A stretch of 64,000 nucleotides of DNA. It comes from Streptococcus salivarius (GTDB lineage: Bacteria; Bacillota; Bacilli; Lactobacillales; Streptococcaceae). The stretch spans positions 1,144,001 to 1,208,000 of the forward strand of contig NZ_CP009913.1 in assembly GCF_000785515.1 (NCBI RefSeq), read 5' to 3'. The position numbers and the translations under genes were made by a program. The notes beneath the pieces were generated by a model. It did no database searches, was not told the origin of the DNA, and worked only from the letters and a program-made list of their open reading frames with translations. The first letter of the stretch is position 1. Each line of letters opens with the position of its first letter. Positions 35,216 through 44,928 of this stretch are shown piece by piece.

Positions 35216-35761
35216 TTATCCCTTAAACCACTCCATTCCTGGAGAATCCAGTATAATTTTGGTCAATTGTTGGGGGCTTTCTTGAGTCCCATTGATAATC
35301 CAGTCGACGATAAGGCCTGTCAAACCAGAAACATACATGGTAATAGCATAGCGCTCTGGCATTTGATAAGCTGCCACAATGACTGGTCGAGAACGTGGCG
35401 TTGACTCAATCATACCCAAAATAAAAGAACGAATGTTATCTGCAAAACGAAAGCTTGGATTTTTTGCAATTTCAACAAAAAAAGCACTGTTCTCTTGAAA
35501 ATGAGACAAGATGGCTTCTAAGGCTTCTTTGGGATAAAAGGTTTCTTTCCTTAAAATCATACGAACCGTCGTTATGGTTTCTTCTTTTAATTGCTCTAAA
35601 AAATCCTGTTTATCTAGGTAGTGCAGATAAAATGTCGAGCGGTTAACACCCGCTTTTTTGGTTAACTGACTAATCGTAATATCCTCTAAGTTTCTTGTCG
35701 CTAAAAGCTGAATGAAGGCTTCTTTAATATCTGACTTAGTTGTCGTTTGTCTCTGCTGCAT
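35216..35761 (-). CDS. TetR-family regulator, divergent from ABC exporter
   Basis: 181 residues. Helix-turn-helix ITISQLTKKAGVNRSTFYLHY (about 27-47) and a variable ligand domain ending PGMEWFKG. AAGGGG lies five bases before the ATG. The divergent ABC exporter and CAACA/TGTTG palindromes in the intergenic region suggest it represses that exporter and itself. Inducer unknown; an antimicrobial or lipid is usual for this arrangement. Confidence 0.9.
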   Translation of the reverse strand: MQQRQTTTKSDIKEAFIQLLATRNLEDITISQLTKKAGVNRSTFYLHYLDKQDFLEQLKEETITTVRMILRKETFYPKEALEAILSHFQENSAFFVEIAKNPSFRFADNIRSFILGMIESTPRSRPVIVAAYQMPERYAITMYVSGLTGLIVDWIINGTQESPQQLTKIILDSPGMEWFKG

Positions 35762-35776
35762 ACAAACCCCTTGTTT

Positions 35777-35950
35777 CTACATATTGTTGATTAAAGTATA
35801 TCTTGATTTTTGTAATTGTCAACCATCATCAAGGATTTTCATTTATTAATACCATTTTCGTATCCTTATTTCAACACATTGTTGTTTTCTGTTGTAGCAA
35901 TCGTATAAAAAAAATCATAAAATAACCTTCGTAATTATTCAACAGGTTGT
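35777..35950. promoter_or_regulatory. TetR/ABC divergent control region
   Basis: On the minus strand TTGACA (35817-35822), 16 bp, TATACT (35795-35800) is the regulator's promoter. Candidate operators share CAACA/TGTTG half-sites: ATATTGTTGAT (about 35781), CAACA-CAT-TGTTG (35872-35884) and CAACAGGTTG (35941-35950). Confidence 0.6.
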
Positions 35951-35991
35951 CGTTTTAGCAGCTGATAATTTTTTAAAGGAGACAAATACAC

Positions 35992-36693
35992 ATGGCTTAT
36001 ATTGAAATGAAACATAGTTACAAACGTTATAAAACAGGTGATGTGGAAATCATCGCAAACAATGATATCACATTCGAGATTGAAAAAGGGGAGTTAGTGA
36101 TTATACTCGGTTCTTCAGGCGCAGGAAAATCAACTGTTCTCAATATTCTTGGTGGTATGGATACCAACGATGAAGGAAAAGTCATTATCGATGGGAAAGA
36201 CATCTCCAATTATAATGCGAAACAATTAACAGCTTATCGCAGAAACGATGTCGGATTCGTCTTTCAATTCTATAACTTGGTCTCAAACTTAACGGCCAAA
36301 GAAAATGTAGAGTTGGCTTCTGAAATTGTTGCGGATGCTAAAGATGCGGAACAAACTTTGATTGATGTTGGTCTTGGGAAACGCATCAACAACTTCCCTG
36401 CACAATTGTCTGGTGGTGAACAACAACGAGTAGCTATTGCTCGCGCCGTCGCAAAAAATCCTAAAATTCTCCTCTGTGACGAACCTACAGGAGCCCTGGA
36501 TTACAATACTGGAAAACAGGTCTTGAAGATTCTCCAAGATAAGGCTCGCAATGAAGGAGCTACCGTTATCATTGTTACTCACAATGGGGCGCTTGCACCG
36601 ATTGCAGATCGTGTGATTCGTATGCATGATGCGCGTGTTCAAAGTATTGAACTCAATGCAACTCCACAAGATATTGATAGCCTCGAGTACTAG
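35992..36693 (+). CDS. ABC transporter ATP-binding protein (MacB/LolD type)
   Basis: 233 residues. Walker [11 protein letters not shown]-loop VFQFYNL, signature LSGGEQQR, Walker [13 protein letters not shown] and the switch His in VIIVTHN. Proteins of this type power MacB/FtsX-type transporters that extrude peptides or lipids or move them out of the membrane. The permease gene starts 12 bases after the stop. AAAGGAG lies ten bases before the ATG. Confidence 0.95.
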   Translation: MAYIEMKHSYKRYKTGDVEIIANNDITFEIEKGELVIILGSSGAGKSTVLNILGGMDTNDEGKVIIDGKDISNYNAKQLTAYRRNDVGFVFQFYNLVSNLTAKENVELASEIVADAKDAEQTLIDVGLGKRINNFPAQLSGGEQQRVAIARAVAKNPKILLCDEPTGALDYNTGKQVLKILQDKARNEGATVIIVTHNGALAPIADRVIRMHDARVQSIELNATPQDIDSLEY

Positions 36694-36705
36694 AAAGGAT
36701 GTCTC

Positions 36706-39369
36706 ATGAATCGTAAAACTTATTGGAAAGATGTCAGAAAGTCTTTCTCTAGTTCTAAAGGACGGGTGGTTTCTATTGCTTCACTCATGGCCTTGGGTTC
36801 TTTCGCTCTTGTGGGTCTAAAGGTGACGACACCTGATATGCAACACACGGGAACAAGCTATTTCACTAAACACCAAACTGCTGACCTCACAGTTACTGGT
36901 AGCTATGGACTTAACCAGTCGGATCAAGACCTCCTAAATCAAGTCTCTTCAGAGGCAAACATTGAGTACGGTTACTTTAAAGATGTCGTTCTGAAAGACT
37001 CCACTGATGCCTTTCGACTATTTTCAAAACCAAAAGATATCTCAACTTATGAGGTTGTAAAAGGAAAACTTCCAAGTAAGCAAGGTGAAATTGCTCTTTC
37101 TTCAGTCTATCAAGACAAATATAAGATAGGTGACAAGATCTCGTTTTCTGAAAAAGAGGGTGACAATGGTAAGGATGTCTTAAAAGAACACACCTTTACC
37201 ATCACTGGCTTTGTTCAGTCATCTGAAATCTTATCAAGTGTTGACCTCGGTTCATCGACAGCTGGTAGTGGGGAACTCAAAGGTTATGCGGTAGTTCCTG
37301 AATCTAGTTTTGATTCCGACGTCTACATGATTGCACGCTTAGCTTACAAAGACGTCCATAGTGCTAACCCCTATACCCAGGATTACACTGACAAGGTTTC
37401 CAAACACGAAAATGAGCTCGAAAAATTAGTAAAAAATCAACCTGCTAACCGTTTGAAAGAATTAAAAGCTGATCCACAGGCTAAGATTGACCAACAAACA
37501 AGTCAACTTCAAACGGCAGAGACTGAACTTAACAAGAAACTAGAACAAGCAAAAGCGAGCGGTCAGGATAAGAATCCTCTTGTCCAGGGACAATTGACAC
37601 AAGCACAAGATGAAATCGCTGAAAAGAAGGAGCAAATAAAGGAAGCTCAAGAAAAAATCGATAGCATTACTGAACCAAGCTACGATGTCTACACACGTCG
37701 TGAAGCTCCTTGGTCAGAAGGGTACGTTTCCTACGAGACCAACGCTTCTGTTTTTCAGAACCTCAGTAATATCTTCCCTGTTATCCTCTACTTTATTGCT
37801 GCCTTGGTAACCTTCGTCACGATGGGACGCTTCGTCGAGGAAGAACGGATTAAGGCAGGGACATTCAAAGCTCTTGGTTACCAAAACAAGGACATCATCC
37901 GTAAATTTATTATTTATGGATTTGTAACCAGCATGATTGGTACTGCTATTGGGGTTGCTGCAGGTCACATTCTCCTTCCAACTATCATATACAATAGTTA
38001 TAAAGAGCGGATCCTCCTCGCACCGATTGAGTTACACTTTTATCCATTTAAGACTCTTTTAGCTATTGTCCTTGGTCTTTTGTCCACAGTTCTTCCTGCC
38101 TTTATGGTAGCCAAGCGCGAATTAGGAGAAAAGCCAGCCCAACTTCTTCTTCCAAAACCTCCAACATCTGGTTCTAAGATTCTTCTGGAGCGCATCACCC
38201 CGCTTTGGAACCGGATGAACTTTACACAAAAAGTCACTGCCCGAAATATTTTCCGCTACAAGCAACGGATGTTCATGACTATTTTTGGTGTCTGCGGTTC
38301 CATCGCACTTCTCTTTGCTGGACTCGGTATTCGTTCTTCTATTGGAGACCTTAACACACGCCAATTCCCTAACATCATTCGCTATGATATGATTGTCGCA
38401 AACAAGGATCATCTGGATGAACAGGAAAAGGAAAATATCCAAAAATTAATTAACGATAGCAAGGTCAAGGAACATCTTTCTATTCATTACGAAATGCTTT
38501 CAAAAGAGGCAGGAACTAATAACGATCATCAAGATATCACAACCCTTGTGGTCAAAGACAAGGATCAAGAAACTCTACAAAATTACATCAAGCTCCATAA
38601 TCGTGAAACTGGTCAAAAACTCGAATTGACCGACAAAGGGATTATTATTTCTGAGAAATTGGCAGACTTAGCTGGCGTTTCTGTAGGGGATGAGTTAACC
38701 GTTCAAAATAGTCAAGACAAGGATATCAAACTCAAAGTTGCTGGTATTTCTGAAATGTATATGGGCCACTTCATCTTTATGAATGAAACTACTTACAGAA
38801 ATGCTTTTGGTAAAGAGGCGAGCCAAAACGCTACTATTCTAACACTGAAGAATCACTCAGACAAAAACGTTGAGCAAACAGCCAGTCAATTTATGGAGCT
38901 TGATGGTGTCAAAGGGGTTGTTCAAAATACTACTCTAAAGACACAAATCAAGACCATCGTCAACTCCCTTAGCCGTGTTATGGCAGTATTGATTGGGATT
39001 TCTGTTCTTCTTGCTTTAGTAGTTCTCTTTAATTTGACAAATATCAATGTGGCAGAACGTATCCGTGAGTTATCGACCATTAAGGTTCTAGGCTTCTTTA
39101 ATAGAGAAGTGACACTCTACATCTATCGAGAAACCATTTATCTCTCTATCATTGGTATCTTGGTTGGATTCGGACTTGGTTGGGGATTGCATCAATACAT
39201 GGTAGAGGTTATCCCTCCTGAAAATATCATGTTCAATCCAAGCCTGGGCTGGCTCATCTATGCCATTCCAACACTTGTTGTCATTGTCATTCTGACAGGT
39301 CTCGGTATCTTTGTGAACCAACACCTTAAGAAAGTCAATATGCTCGAAGCCCTAAAATCTGTTGAGTAA
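36706..39369 (+). CDS. FtsX-like ABC transporter permease
   Basis: 887 residues: an N-terminal membrane segment (SIASLMALGSFALVGLKV), an extracellular domain with a coiled coil (about 235-325, QTSQLQTAETELNKKLEQA), a first FtsX block (about 345-470), a second large extracellular domain (about 560-750) and a final FtsX block ending LGIFVNQHLKKVNMLEALKS. Its partner ATPase lies immediately upstream. This duplicated layout is typical of bacitracin/antimicrobial-peptide-sensing or mechanotransmitting exporters. TetR regulation is likely. Confidence 0.93.
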   Translation: MNRKTYWKDVRKSFSSSKGRVVSIASLMALGSFALVGLKVTTPDMQHTGTSYFTKHQTADLTVTGSYGLNQSDQDLLNQVSSEANIEYGYFKDVVLKDSTDAFRLFSKPKDISTYEVVKGKLPSKQGEIALSSVYQDKYKIGDKISFSEKEGDNGKDVLKEHTFTITGFVQSSEILSSVDLGSSTAGSGELKGYAVVPESSFDSDVYMIARLAYKDVHSANPYTQDYTDKVSKHENELEKLVKNQPANRLKELKADPQAKIDQQTSQLQTAETELNKKLEQAKASGQDKNPLVQGQLTQAQDEIAEKKEQIKEAQEKIDSITEPSYDVYTRREAPWSEGYVSYETNASVFQNLSNIFPVILYFIAALVTFVTMGRFVEEERIKAGTFKALGYQNKDIIRKFIIYGFVTSMIGTAIGVAAGHILLPTIIYNSYKERILLAPIELHFYPFKTLLAIVLGLLSTVLPAFMVAKRELGEKPAQLLLPKPPTSGSKILLERITPLWNRMNFTQKVTARNIFRYKQRMFMTIFGVCGSIALLFAGLGIRSSIGDLNTRQFPNIIRYDMIVANKDHLDEQEKENIQKLINDSKVKEHLSIHYEMLSKEAGTNNDHQDITTLVVKDKDQETLQNYIKLHNRETGQKLELTDKGIIISEKLADLAGVSVGDELTVQNSQDKDIKLKVAGISEMYMGHFIFMNETTYRNAFGKEASQNATILTLKNHSDKNVEQTASQFMELDGVKGVVQNTTLKTQIKTIVNSLSRVMAVLIGISVLLALVVLFNLTNINVAERIRELSTIKVLGFFNREVTLYIYRETIYLSIIGILVGFGLGWGLHQYMVEVIPPENIMFNPSLGWLIYAIPTLVVIVILTGLGIFVNQHLKKVNMLEALKSVE

Positions 39370-39424
39370 CATACGATTTAAGCTAATAAGTAGAGCTAAA
39401 GTACAAGGATAACTTCCTTAATCT

Positions 39425-39458
39425 AGACAAACGTCATTGTGGGCGTTTGTCTTTTTTA
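39425..39458 (+). terminator. Intrinsic terminator of the ABC exporter operon
   Basis: AGACAAACG/CGTTTGTCT stem (39425-39452) followed by T6. Confidence 0.88.
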
Positions 39459-39474
39459 TTTTCGAAATGATTTA

Positions 39475-39840
39475 CTTTATCATCTGGTATTTTCATCCAA
39501 AAATCAGATTTTGAGCAATATAAAAAGGGATATTCGCTATTTATTTCACCAATCTTTTGATATTGAACAAGGAGGCACATACTTTTGGATGACTCTTATA
39601 CTCCAGTCATCTATGTCATGTAAATACAATAGCCCAGACAACGGCATGATGGAATCCTTCTTTGGCATTCTGAAGTCTGAGATGTTTTATGGTTATGAGA
39701 AGACGTTTAAGTCAATTGAGCATTTGGAACAAGCTATTGTAGACTATATTAATTATTACAACAACAAACGTATTAAGATAAAACTAAAAGGACTTAGTCC
39801 TGTGCAATACAGAACTAAATCCTTTGCTTAAAAATAAATT
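39475..39840 (+). mobile_element. Remnant of an IS3-family transposase (orfB C-terminus)
   Basis: The frame contains SPDNGMMESFFGILKSEMFY and INYYNNKRIKIKLKGLSPVQYR, the C-terminal third of an IS3-group DDE transposase including the catalytic Glu. The upstream part (about 39480-39610) is scrambled and lacks the DDE aspartates, so it cannot move. No intact terminal repeats or target duplication were identified. It separates the ABC exporter from the DNA-glycosylase operon. Confidence 0.85.
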
Positions 39841-39912
39841 TTCTGACGTTTGGAATCAGTACAAAATCCGTTGCTTTTGTGGCGTCAGGGAACGACTGTC
39901 CCAGGCTCTTTT

Positions 39913-40536
39913 TTATCGTAACCAACTTTCGTCTAACTGGCCTTTACTTTTGCCAAAAGCTTTGCCATGTTCATCAATGACGGCATGAATCTCCTGACAT
40001 TGTTTGAGAGTGAGGCCTTCCAAGACGTTACCTGTAACAGCATGCATTTCATTATAGGTATCAAAGTTTCCAAATCCTAAGCGTCGAAAAAGTCTTCTCG
40101 CATATTCATCAGAAATAAAAACTGGACGATCAAAAAGATAGAGTAAAAGTGCATCTGCAGTCTCTGGTCCAATCCCTTTTAACTCCAAAAGTTGCTTCCA
40201 TAAATCTTCTGTTCCAATCTTGGACAGAACTTCAAAACCACCAACTTCTCTTAACCAGATCAGAAGTCCCCTAATCGTTTGAGATTTTTGCTTAAAAAAT
40301 CCAGCAGGTCGAATACGTTCCTGTAACTCTTCTAGCGGTAAAGCCAGGATACCCTCTACTGTCATGACATCCATAAGACCAGCTAAAGCCAACTTAGCAT
40401 TCTTCTCTGTTGTTCGCTGAATCAGAATAGTCGATACCAAATCTTCAATCTTGTTATCCGATTGCCACCAATTTTGCTCTCCATAGTGCTCACAAAGTCG
40501 CAAAAGAGTTTCTTGTATTTTTTCTTGCTTGATCAT
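39913..40536 (-). CDS. Endonuclease III-related HhH-GPD DNA glycosylase
   Basis: 207 residues. The helix-hairpin-helix is [13 protein letters not shown] and the Asp motif is [13 protein letters not shown]. The Lys of true endonuclease III is replaced by Glu (GPETA) and there are no C-terminal Fe-S cysteines. This pattern resembles the MagIII branch of 3-methyladenine glycosylases, so it is probably monofunctional on alkylated bases. The start overlaps the upstream gene's stop by four bases (ATGA), so it is translated from the transporter operon. Confidence 0.88.
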   Translation of the reverse strand: MIKQEKIQETLLRLCEHYGEQNWWQSDNKIEDLVSTILIQRTTEKNAKLALAGLMDVMTVEGILALPLEELQERIRPAGFFKQKSQTIRGLLIWLREVGGFEVLSKIGTEDLWKQLLELKGIGPETADALLLYLFDRPVFISDEYARRLFRRLGFGNFDTYNEMHAVTGNVLEGLTLKQCQEIHAVIDEHGKAFGKSKGQLDESWLR

Positions 40537-42053
40537 TTCTTCAATAGTCCCTGTTTGACCAAAAACTCACGTGCGACTTTAGCAGCAGGTTTTCCTTCTA
40601 CTCCCACTTGGTAGTTCATCTGACTCATTTGGCTCTCTGTGATTTTACCAGATAACTTATTAAGAATACCTTCCAATTCTGGATGTTTCTTAAGAAGAGC
40701 TTCTTTCATGAGGGGTGCCCCTTGATAAGGTGGGAAGAGGTGTTGGTCATCCTCTAGAACAACTAAATTATATTGAGCAATTTCTGGGTCTGTTGAATAG
40801 GCATCTGTTATTTGGATATTGCCTTGTTGGATTGCCTCATAGCGAAGTGCCGGCTCCATGGTAGCCACATTAAGATTTAGTCCATAAACTGATTGAAGTC
40901 CTTTGTTTCCGTCCTCACGGTCGTTAAATTCCAACGTGAAACCAGCTTTGAGCTTGTCCTGAACTTTCTTGAGATCAGAAATCGTCTTCAGATTATACTC
41001 TTTCGCAATACTTTTCGGAACAGCAATCGCATAGGTGTTTTGATAAGCCATCGGTTTGAGTAAAGCTAGATTATCTTGTTTCTTTATACCATCACGCGCA
41101 ACCTCGAAAACTTCTTTGGAGTCGTTGCTGACTTTAGGAGCTGGTTGCAAGAGAGAGCTTGTAATGGTACCTGTAAATTCTGGATAGATATCAATATCAC
41201 CCTTTTTAAGCGCTTGATAAAGAAAATCTGTTTTCCCAAAGTTAGGCTTAACCGTCACCGTCATGTCACTATTTTCCTCAATGAGAAGCTTATACATATT
41301 CATGAGAATCTCTGGCTCAGGTCCCAATTTACCGGCTATGACTAAATTTTCTTTCTCTTTCTGAGGCATCATGCTTGGTGCGTAACTTGCTCCCAAACCA
41401 AGCACCATGATAGCGAAAGCTGCAAAAATCGTGCGTAACTTGGCCTTTTCCATCCATTTTAGAACAATATTGAATAAAATAGCAAGAACCGCTGAAGAAA
41501 TGGCCCCAATCAGAATCAAGCTATAATTTCTTCGATCAATACCTAGAAGGATAAAAGAACCAAGTCCTCCAGCCCCAATCAAGGCTGCCAAGGTTGCTGT
41601 TCCTATAATCATTACCGCAGAAGTCCTTACCCCTGACATCACCACAGGCATGGCCAGTGGAATTTCAAACTTCTTGAGTCGCTCCCACTTGGTCATCCCA
41701 AAGGCGATCCCAGCTTCTTCCAAACTAGGGTCAATCCCACGCAATCCTGTAATAGTATTTTGCAAAATTGGGAATATCGCATAAATGACTAGAGCTGTTA
41801 AAGCAGGAAGCGTTCCAATTCCCATAATAGGGATAAAGAGTCCTAGAAGGGCCATGGAAGGAATGGTTTGAAAGACTCCAGCAATCTGTAAAATCCAGTT
41901 ACTGGCACGTTCGCGCGTGCTAAGATAAATGGCCAAAGGAATTGAGAGGAAAATTGCAATAATTAAGGTCAAAAGAGACAATTGTAAGTGCTGTCCGAGG
42001 GCCGTTAACCAGTCCCCAAAACGTTCTTGAAAAGTTGAAATCAAATTAGACAT
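40533..42053 (-). CDS. Fused permease/substrate-binding protein of an osmolyte (betaine/choline) ABC transporter
   Basis: 506 residues from ATG 42051-42053, which follows GGAGG by eight bases; the frame open five codons further is not needed. Residues 1-215 form an OpuCB/ProW-type permease with [21 protein letters not shown]; residues about 235-505 form a soluble OpuAC/OpuCC-type binding domain ([22 protein letters not shown], with [11 protein letters not shown]). Imports glycine betaine, choline or a related compatible solute. Overlaps the ATPase gene by eight bases. Confidence 0.92.
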   Translation of the reverse strand: MSNLISTFQERFGDWLTALGQHLQLSLLTLIIAIFLSIPLAIYLSTRERASNWILQIAGVFQTIPSMALLGLFIPIMGIGTLPALTALVIYAIFPILQNTITGLRGIDPSLEEAGIAFGMTKWERLKKFEIPLAMPVVMSGVRTSAVMIIGTATLAALIGAGGLGSFILLGIDRRNYSLILIGAISSAVLAILFNIVLKWMEKAKLRTIFAAFAIMVLGLGASYAPSMMPQKEKENLVIAGKLGPEPEILMNMYKLLIEENSDMTVTVKPNFGKTDFLYQALKKGDIDIYPEFTGTITSSLLQPAPKVSNDSKEVFEVARDGIKKQDNLALLKPMAYQNTYAIAVPKSIAKEYNLKTISDLKKVQDKLKAGFTLEFNDREDGNKGLQSVYGLNLNVATMEPALRYEAIQQGNIQITDAYSTDPEIAQYNLVVLEDDQHLFPPYQGAPLMKEALLKKHPELEGILNKLSGKITESQMSQMNYQVGVEGKPAAKVAREFLVKQGLLKK

Positions 42054-42774
42054 GAAGGCTACCTCCAAACAAGTTCGCTACAAAGTCTGTCGCAGGCGCT
42101 TGTAAAATTGTTTCAGGTTCTGCGACCTGACGAATTTCCCCATCCTGCAAAACTGCAATTCGATCCCCTAATTTTAAGGCCTCATCCGTATCATGTGTTA
42201 CGAAGATGGTCGTCATGCCGAATTCTTTATGTAAATCTTTTGTAAGAGCCTGCAACTGCTTGCGAGAGATGGCATCCAAGGCTGAAAAAGGTTCGTCCAT
42301 CAATAGAATTTTTGGTTCTCCAATGATAGCGCGCACAATGCCAATCCGCTGTTGCTCCCCACCAGATAATTCACTAGGCATGCGATTTGCATACTCTGCA
42401 GCAGGGAGCCCCACCTTATCCAAGAGTTCTTCTGTTTTCAAAGTGATTTGCTCCTTGCTCCATCCCTTCATTTCAGGAATGAGAGCAATATTTTCAGCAA
42501 CTGTCAAATTAGGAAATAGGGCAATGGCCTGAAGGACATAGCCGGTACTGAGACGTAGCTCCCGCTCATCATAGTCCTTAATACGTTTCCCATCCATATA
42601 GATATTGCCATCTGTCGGCTCCAAGAGACGATTGACCATCTTGAGCATGGTAGTCTTTCCAGATCCTGAAGGACCCACTAACACCATAAATTCTCCATTT
42701 TCAATGCGGAGATTGACATCTTTTAAAATATCCTTATCCGTGTAGCGCAAGGCTACATGTTTGTATTCAATCAT
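42046..42774 (-). CDS. Osmolyte ABC transporter ATP-binding protein
   Basis: 242 residues from ATG 42772-42774 ([11 protein letters not shown]), which follows GAGGA by five bases; a TTG start 12 bases upstream is less likely. Walker [11 protein letters not shown]-loop [10 protein letters not shown], signature LSGGEQQR, Walker [13 protein letters not shown], switch His VTHD. OpuCA/ProV family, but short, with no C-terminal CBS domains, so ionic-strength gating by CBS is absent. Eight-base overlap with the NmrA gene upstream. Confidence 0.93.
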   Translation of the reverse strand: MIEYKHVALRYTDKDILKDVNLRIENGEFMVLVGPSGSGKTTMLKMVNRLLEPTDGNIYMDGKRIKDYDERELRLSTGYVLQAIALFPNLTVAENIALIPEMKGWSKEQITLKTEELLDKVGLPAAEYANRMPSELSGGEQQRIGIVRAIIGEPKILLMDEPFSALDAISRKQLQALTKDLHKEFGMTTIFVTHDTDEALKLGDRIAVLQDGEIRQVAEPETILQAPATDFVANLFGGSLHV

Positions 42775-43621
42775 AATTTTCCTCAATAAGTTTTCTGTCT
42801 CTAAGAATATCCAATAAGCTACTTGCTGGATGCCCTAGGACTTTTTCGACATCTGTAGAAACCCCAGCTTGTTCCCCAGCTTTAATCGCTGTATAGGTGC
42901 TGACCCAGGCATCGTACTCCCAAGTTTGTGCTGGCCATTTTTTCCGTGACTCATAGGCTTCTTCTACTGATTCATCCACATACGTGATGGTTTTACCGCT
43001 CTCTTTTGAGAGGAGCGCTACGATTTCTTCCATGGAAAGATCCTCTGGCCCTGTCAGATTCAAGCTTTGATTTTCCCACTCCTTAGGATTTAAAAGAATT
43101 TCTGCTGCAACCCTAGATGTGTCCTTGCGGGCAACAGCTGACACAAGACCACTTCCTGCCGGACCACGAATTTCTCCATTTTCAAGCGCAATATCAATCA
43201 AGAAGTCCAAGTAAAAATTATCTCTTAGAAAAGTATAGGTGAACCCTAACTCCTTGATATAGGCTTCCGTCTGGGCATGATCTCGAGACAAAGTGAACGT
43301 TGCCTTCTCATCTGCCCCATAAAAGGAGGTATAGACGATATGCTCTACCCCCGCTAGTTTTGCAGCATCTAAAAACTCCTTGTGCTCCTTGACACGCTCT
43401 GGATTTTCCCGAGCAGAGACCATCAACAAAGTATCGATCCCCTTTAAGGCCTCAACCACCTCTGGAGTATTGGCATACACCATTTTACGGATTTCCGCAG
43501 ACGCGTAGACTGTTGCACGCTCTGGACTTCGTGCTAAGTGTACAGAAGCCATTCCTCTCTGATCTATAAGATCCGCCACATAGGAACCTAATTTCCCTGT
43601 TACACCTGTTATTCCAATCAT
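42767..43621 (-). CDS. NmrA-like NAD(P)-binding oxidoreductase (quinone-reductase type)
   Basis: 284 residues of the atypical SDR family. GITGVTGKLG is the NAD(P)-binding glycine motif; YTSFYGADEK and TFLRDNFYLDF are typical of QOR2/YtfG-like quinone reductases and NmrA redox sensors. It is the second gene after marR, 18 bp away, and is translationally coupled to the osmolyte transporter gene downstream. The MarR-plus-NmrA pair suggests a response to quinones or other electrophiles (inference). Confidence 0.88.
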   Translation of the reverse strand: MIGITGVTGKLGSYVADLIDQRGMASVHLARSPERATVYASAEIRKMVYANTPEVVEALKGIDTLLMVSARENPERVKEHKEFLDAAKLAGVEHIVYTSFYGADEKATFTLSRDHAQTEAYIKELGFTYTFLRDNFYLDFLIDIALENGEIRGPAGSGLVSAVARKDTSRVAAEILLNPKEWENQSLNLTGPEDLSMEEIVALLSKESGKTITYVDESVEEAYESRKKWPAQTWEYDAWVSTYTAIKAGEQAGVSTDVEKVLGHPASSLLDILRDRKLIEENYD

Positions 43622-43639
43622 AACAGTTACTCCCTTTCC

Positions 43640-44088
43640 CTAGATGTCATTTTCTTTATCTTTTAGATTTGTGATAATCCGCTCTTGATAAGCTTCAAAT
43701 TCCTGGATTTCTTGATCCGAAAATCCTTGGTAGAAAATCTCTCCCAGTTCTTTGCTGACACGGTCACCGATTTCTTTTGCGCCCAACCGAGGTCTGTCAA
43801 AGAAATATATTTTTTCCTTTTATCCTGCGTGCAAGGTTGAATCGTAACCAAGCCTTGTTCTTCCAATTTCTTAACCATACTGGTCAATGTATTATTGGCT
43901 AGACCCGTCGCAAGAGCGATATCGGTCGCAGTAGCTCGACCATCTTCTTTTTGCCAAAGCACTGTTAAAATTTTTCCTTGTTCACTTCTATATTGAGCTT
44001 CTGGTTCTTTGCTCAAGAGTTTTTGAAAAATACGCCCGTTTAACAATCGAATCTGTAGAGCTTGGTAGCCCCCTAACATCTTGTCCAT
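43640..44088 (-). pseudogene. MarR-family regulator, frameshifted in the C-terminal third
   Basis: MarR winged-helix repressor of about 149 residues. The intact part includes the recognition region ATDIALATGLANNTLTSMVKKLEEQGLV and wing DKRKKYISLTDLG. After LGWAQK the frame is off by one: a run of four A on the minus strand (plus-strand 43775-43778) would need five for the frame to continue KEIGDRVSKELGEIFYQGF and end at TAG 43640-43642. As read, the protein gets 24 unrelated residues and loses its last dimerisation helix. It starts the operon with NmrA and the osmolyte transporter. Confidence 0.85.
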
Positions 44089-44103
44089 TATGTCTCCTTT
44101 TTG

Positions 44104-44115
44104 TTCGATATCGAA
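44104..44115. promoter_or_regulatory. Candidate MarR operator before marR
   Basis: TTCGATATCGAA, a perfect 12-bp palindrome 11 bp downstream of the marR -10. Confidence 0.7.
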
Positions 44116-44126
44116 ATATTAAAGTT

Positions 44127-44155
44127 ATTGTATCACTGTCTGTTACATCCGTCAA
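44127..44155 (-). promoter_or_regulatory. Promoter of the marR operon
   Basis: On the minus strand TTGACG (44150-44155), 17 bp, TACAAT (44127-44132). Its -35 region is nearly identical to the sirtuin operon promoter. Confidence 0.8.
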
Positions 44156-44161
44156 CTACTT

Positions 44162-44928
44162 CTATATAGAAACATTGTTTTTTAATAATGCTTGATAAAT
44201 CGTATAATCAATATCTTTAAAAACATTGAATATAACTACCATATCAGGATGTTCTTTCTGGAACTGTAGAACCGTCTCTATCGCAATCTTAGCTGCCTCT
44301 TCATTTGGAAAACGAAATTCTCCTGTTGAGATACAACAAAAGGCCAAGCTTCTCAGACCTTTTTCATAAGCCAAGGTCAAACACGCTTCATAAGATGACG
44401 TTAACTGACGTTTTTCCAACTCCGTCACTTCTTCATAGATAATGGGTCCCACTGTATGAAGGACATAGCGAGAAGGTAGGTTGTAGGCCTTGGTGATTTT
44501 TGCCTGACCTGTAGTTTCATCCCTTCCTTGCTCCTGCATGAGCTCATGACAGGCTAGACGCAATTCAACCCCTGCAGCTGTGTGAATGGCATTGTCAATA
44601 CACGAATGATTAGGTACAAAACAACCTAAAAGCTTACTGTTGGCCGCATTGACAATGGCATCAACCGCCAAACGAGTAGCCACAGGTAGAGATTGGGCAG
44701 AATGGGAGTCAAGTCTTTCAAGTCTACAACTCCTTTTTCTACTAGTTTTTCTTGTAAATAACGGTCTTGTTGGTAGAGAAAGTCGGCTGTCATTGGTGCC
44801 GGATAGCGGACATTTTGAAGAGCCCGATATAACACTTCTTGCTCCTCTACCTTTTCAGGAATCTCTAGTTCTGTCAATCCTTGCTCGCTTTTTAAAACAT
44901 CAATCAAATATTCTAGTCTGCTAGCCAT
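44162..44928 (-). pseudogene. Macrodomain protein (ADP-ribosyl hydrolase, SirTM partner), internally deleted
   Basis: Zinc-type macrodomain linked to class M sirtuins; removes ADP-ribose from protein. It is in two frames. The N-terminal frame (44928 down to about 44680) ends ...DLTPILPNLYLW; the second continues TRLAVDAIVNAANSKLLGCF to the end (NNVSI). The family block expected between them, W-Q-G-D-I-T, has shrunk to a few bases (junction about 44675-44683), a deletion of roughly ten bases. That loop binds the ADP-ribose adenine/diphosphate, so the enzyme is both frameshifted and missing a key Asp. Overlaps the sirtuin gene by 16 bases. Confidence 0.85.

Noticed and set aside
39840..39912. 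TGTCCCAGGCTCTTTTTT downstream of the IS remnant as a complete terminator
   Set aside because: It resembles the right arm of a common streptococcal terminator, but the matching left arm is not present, so I cannot call a stem.
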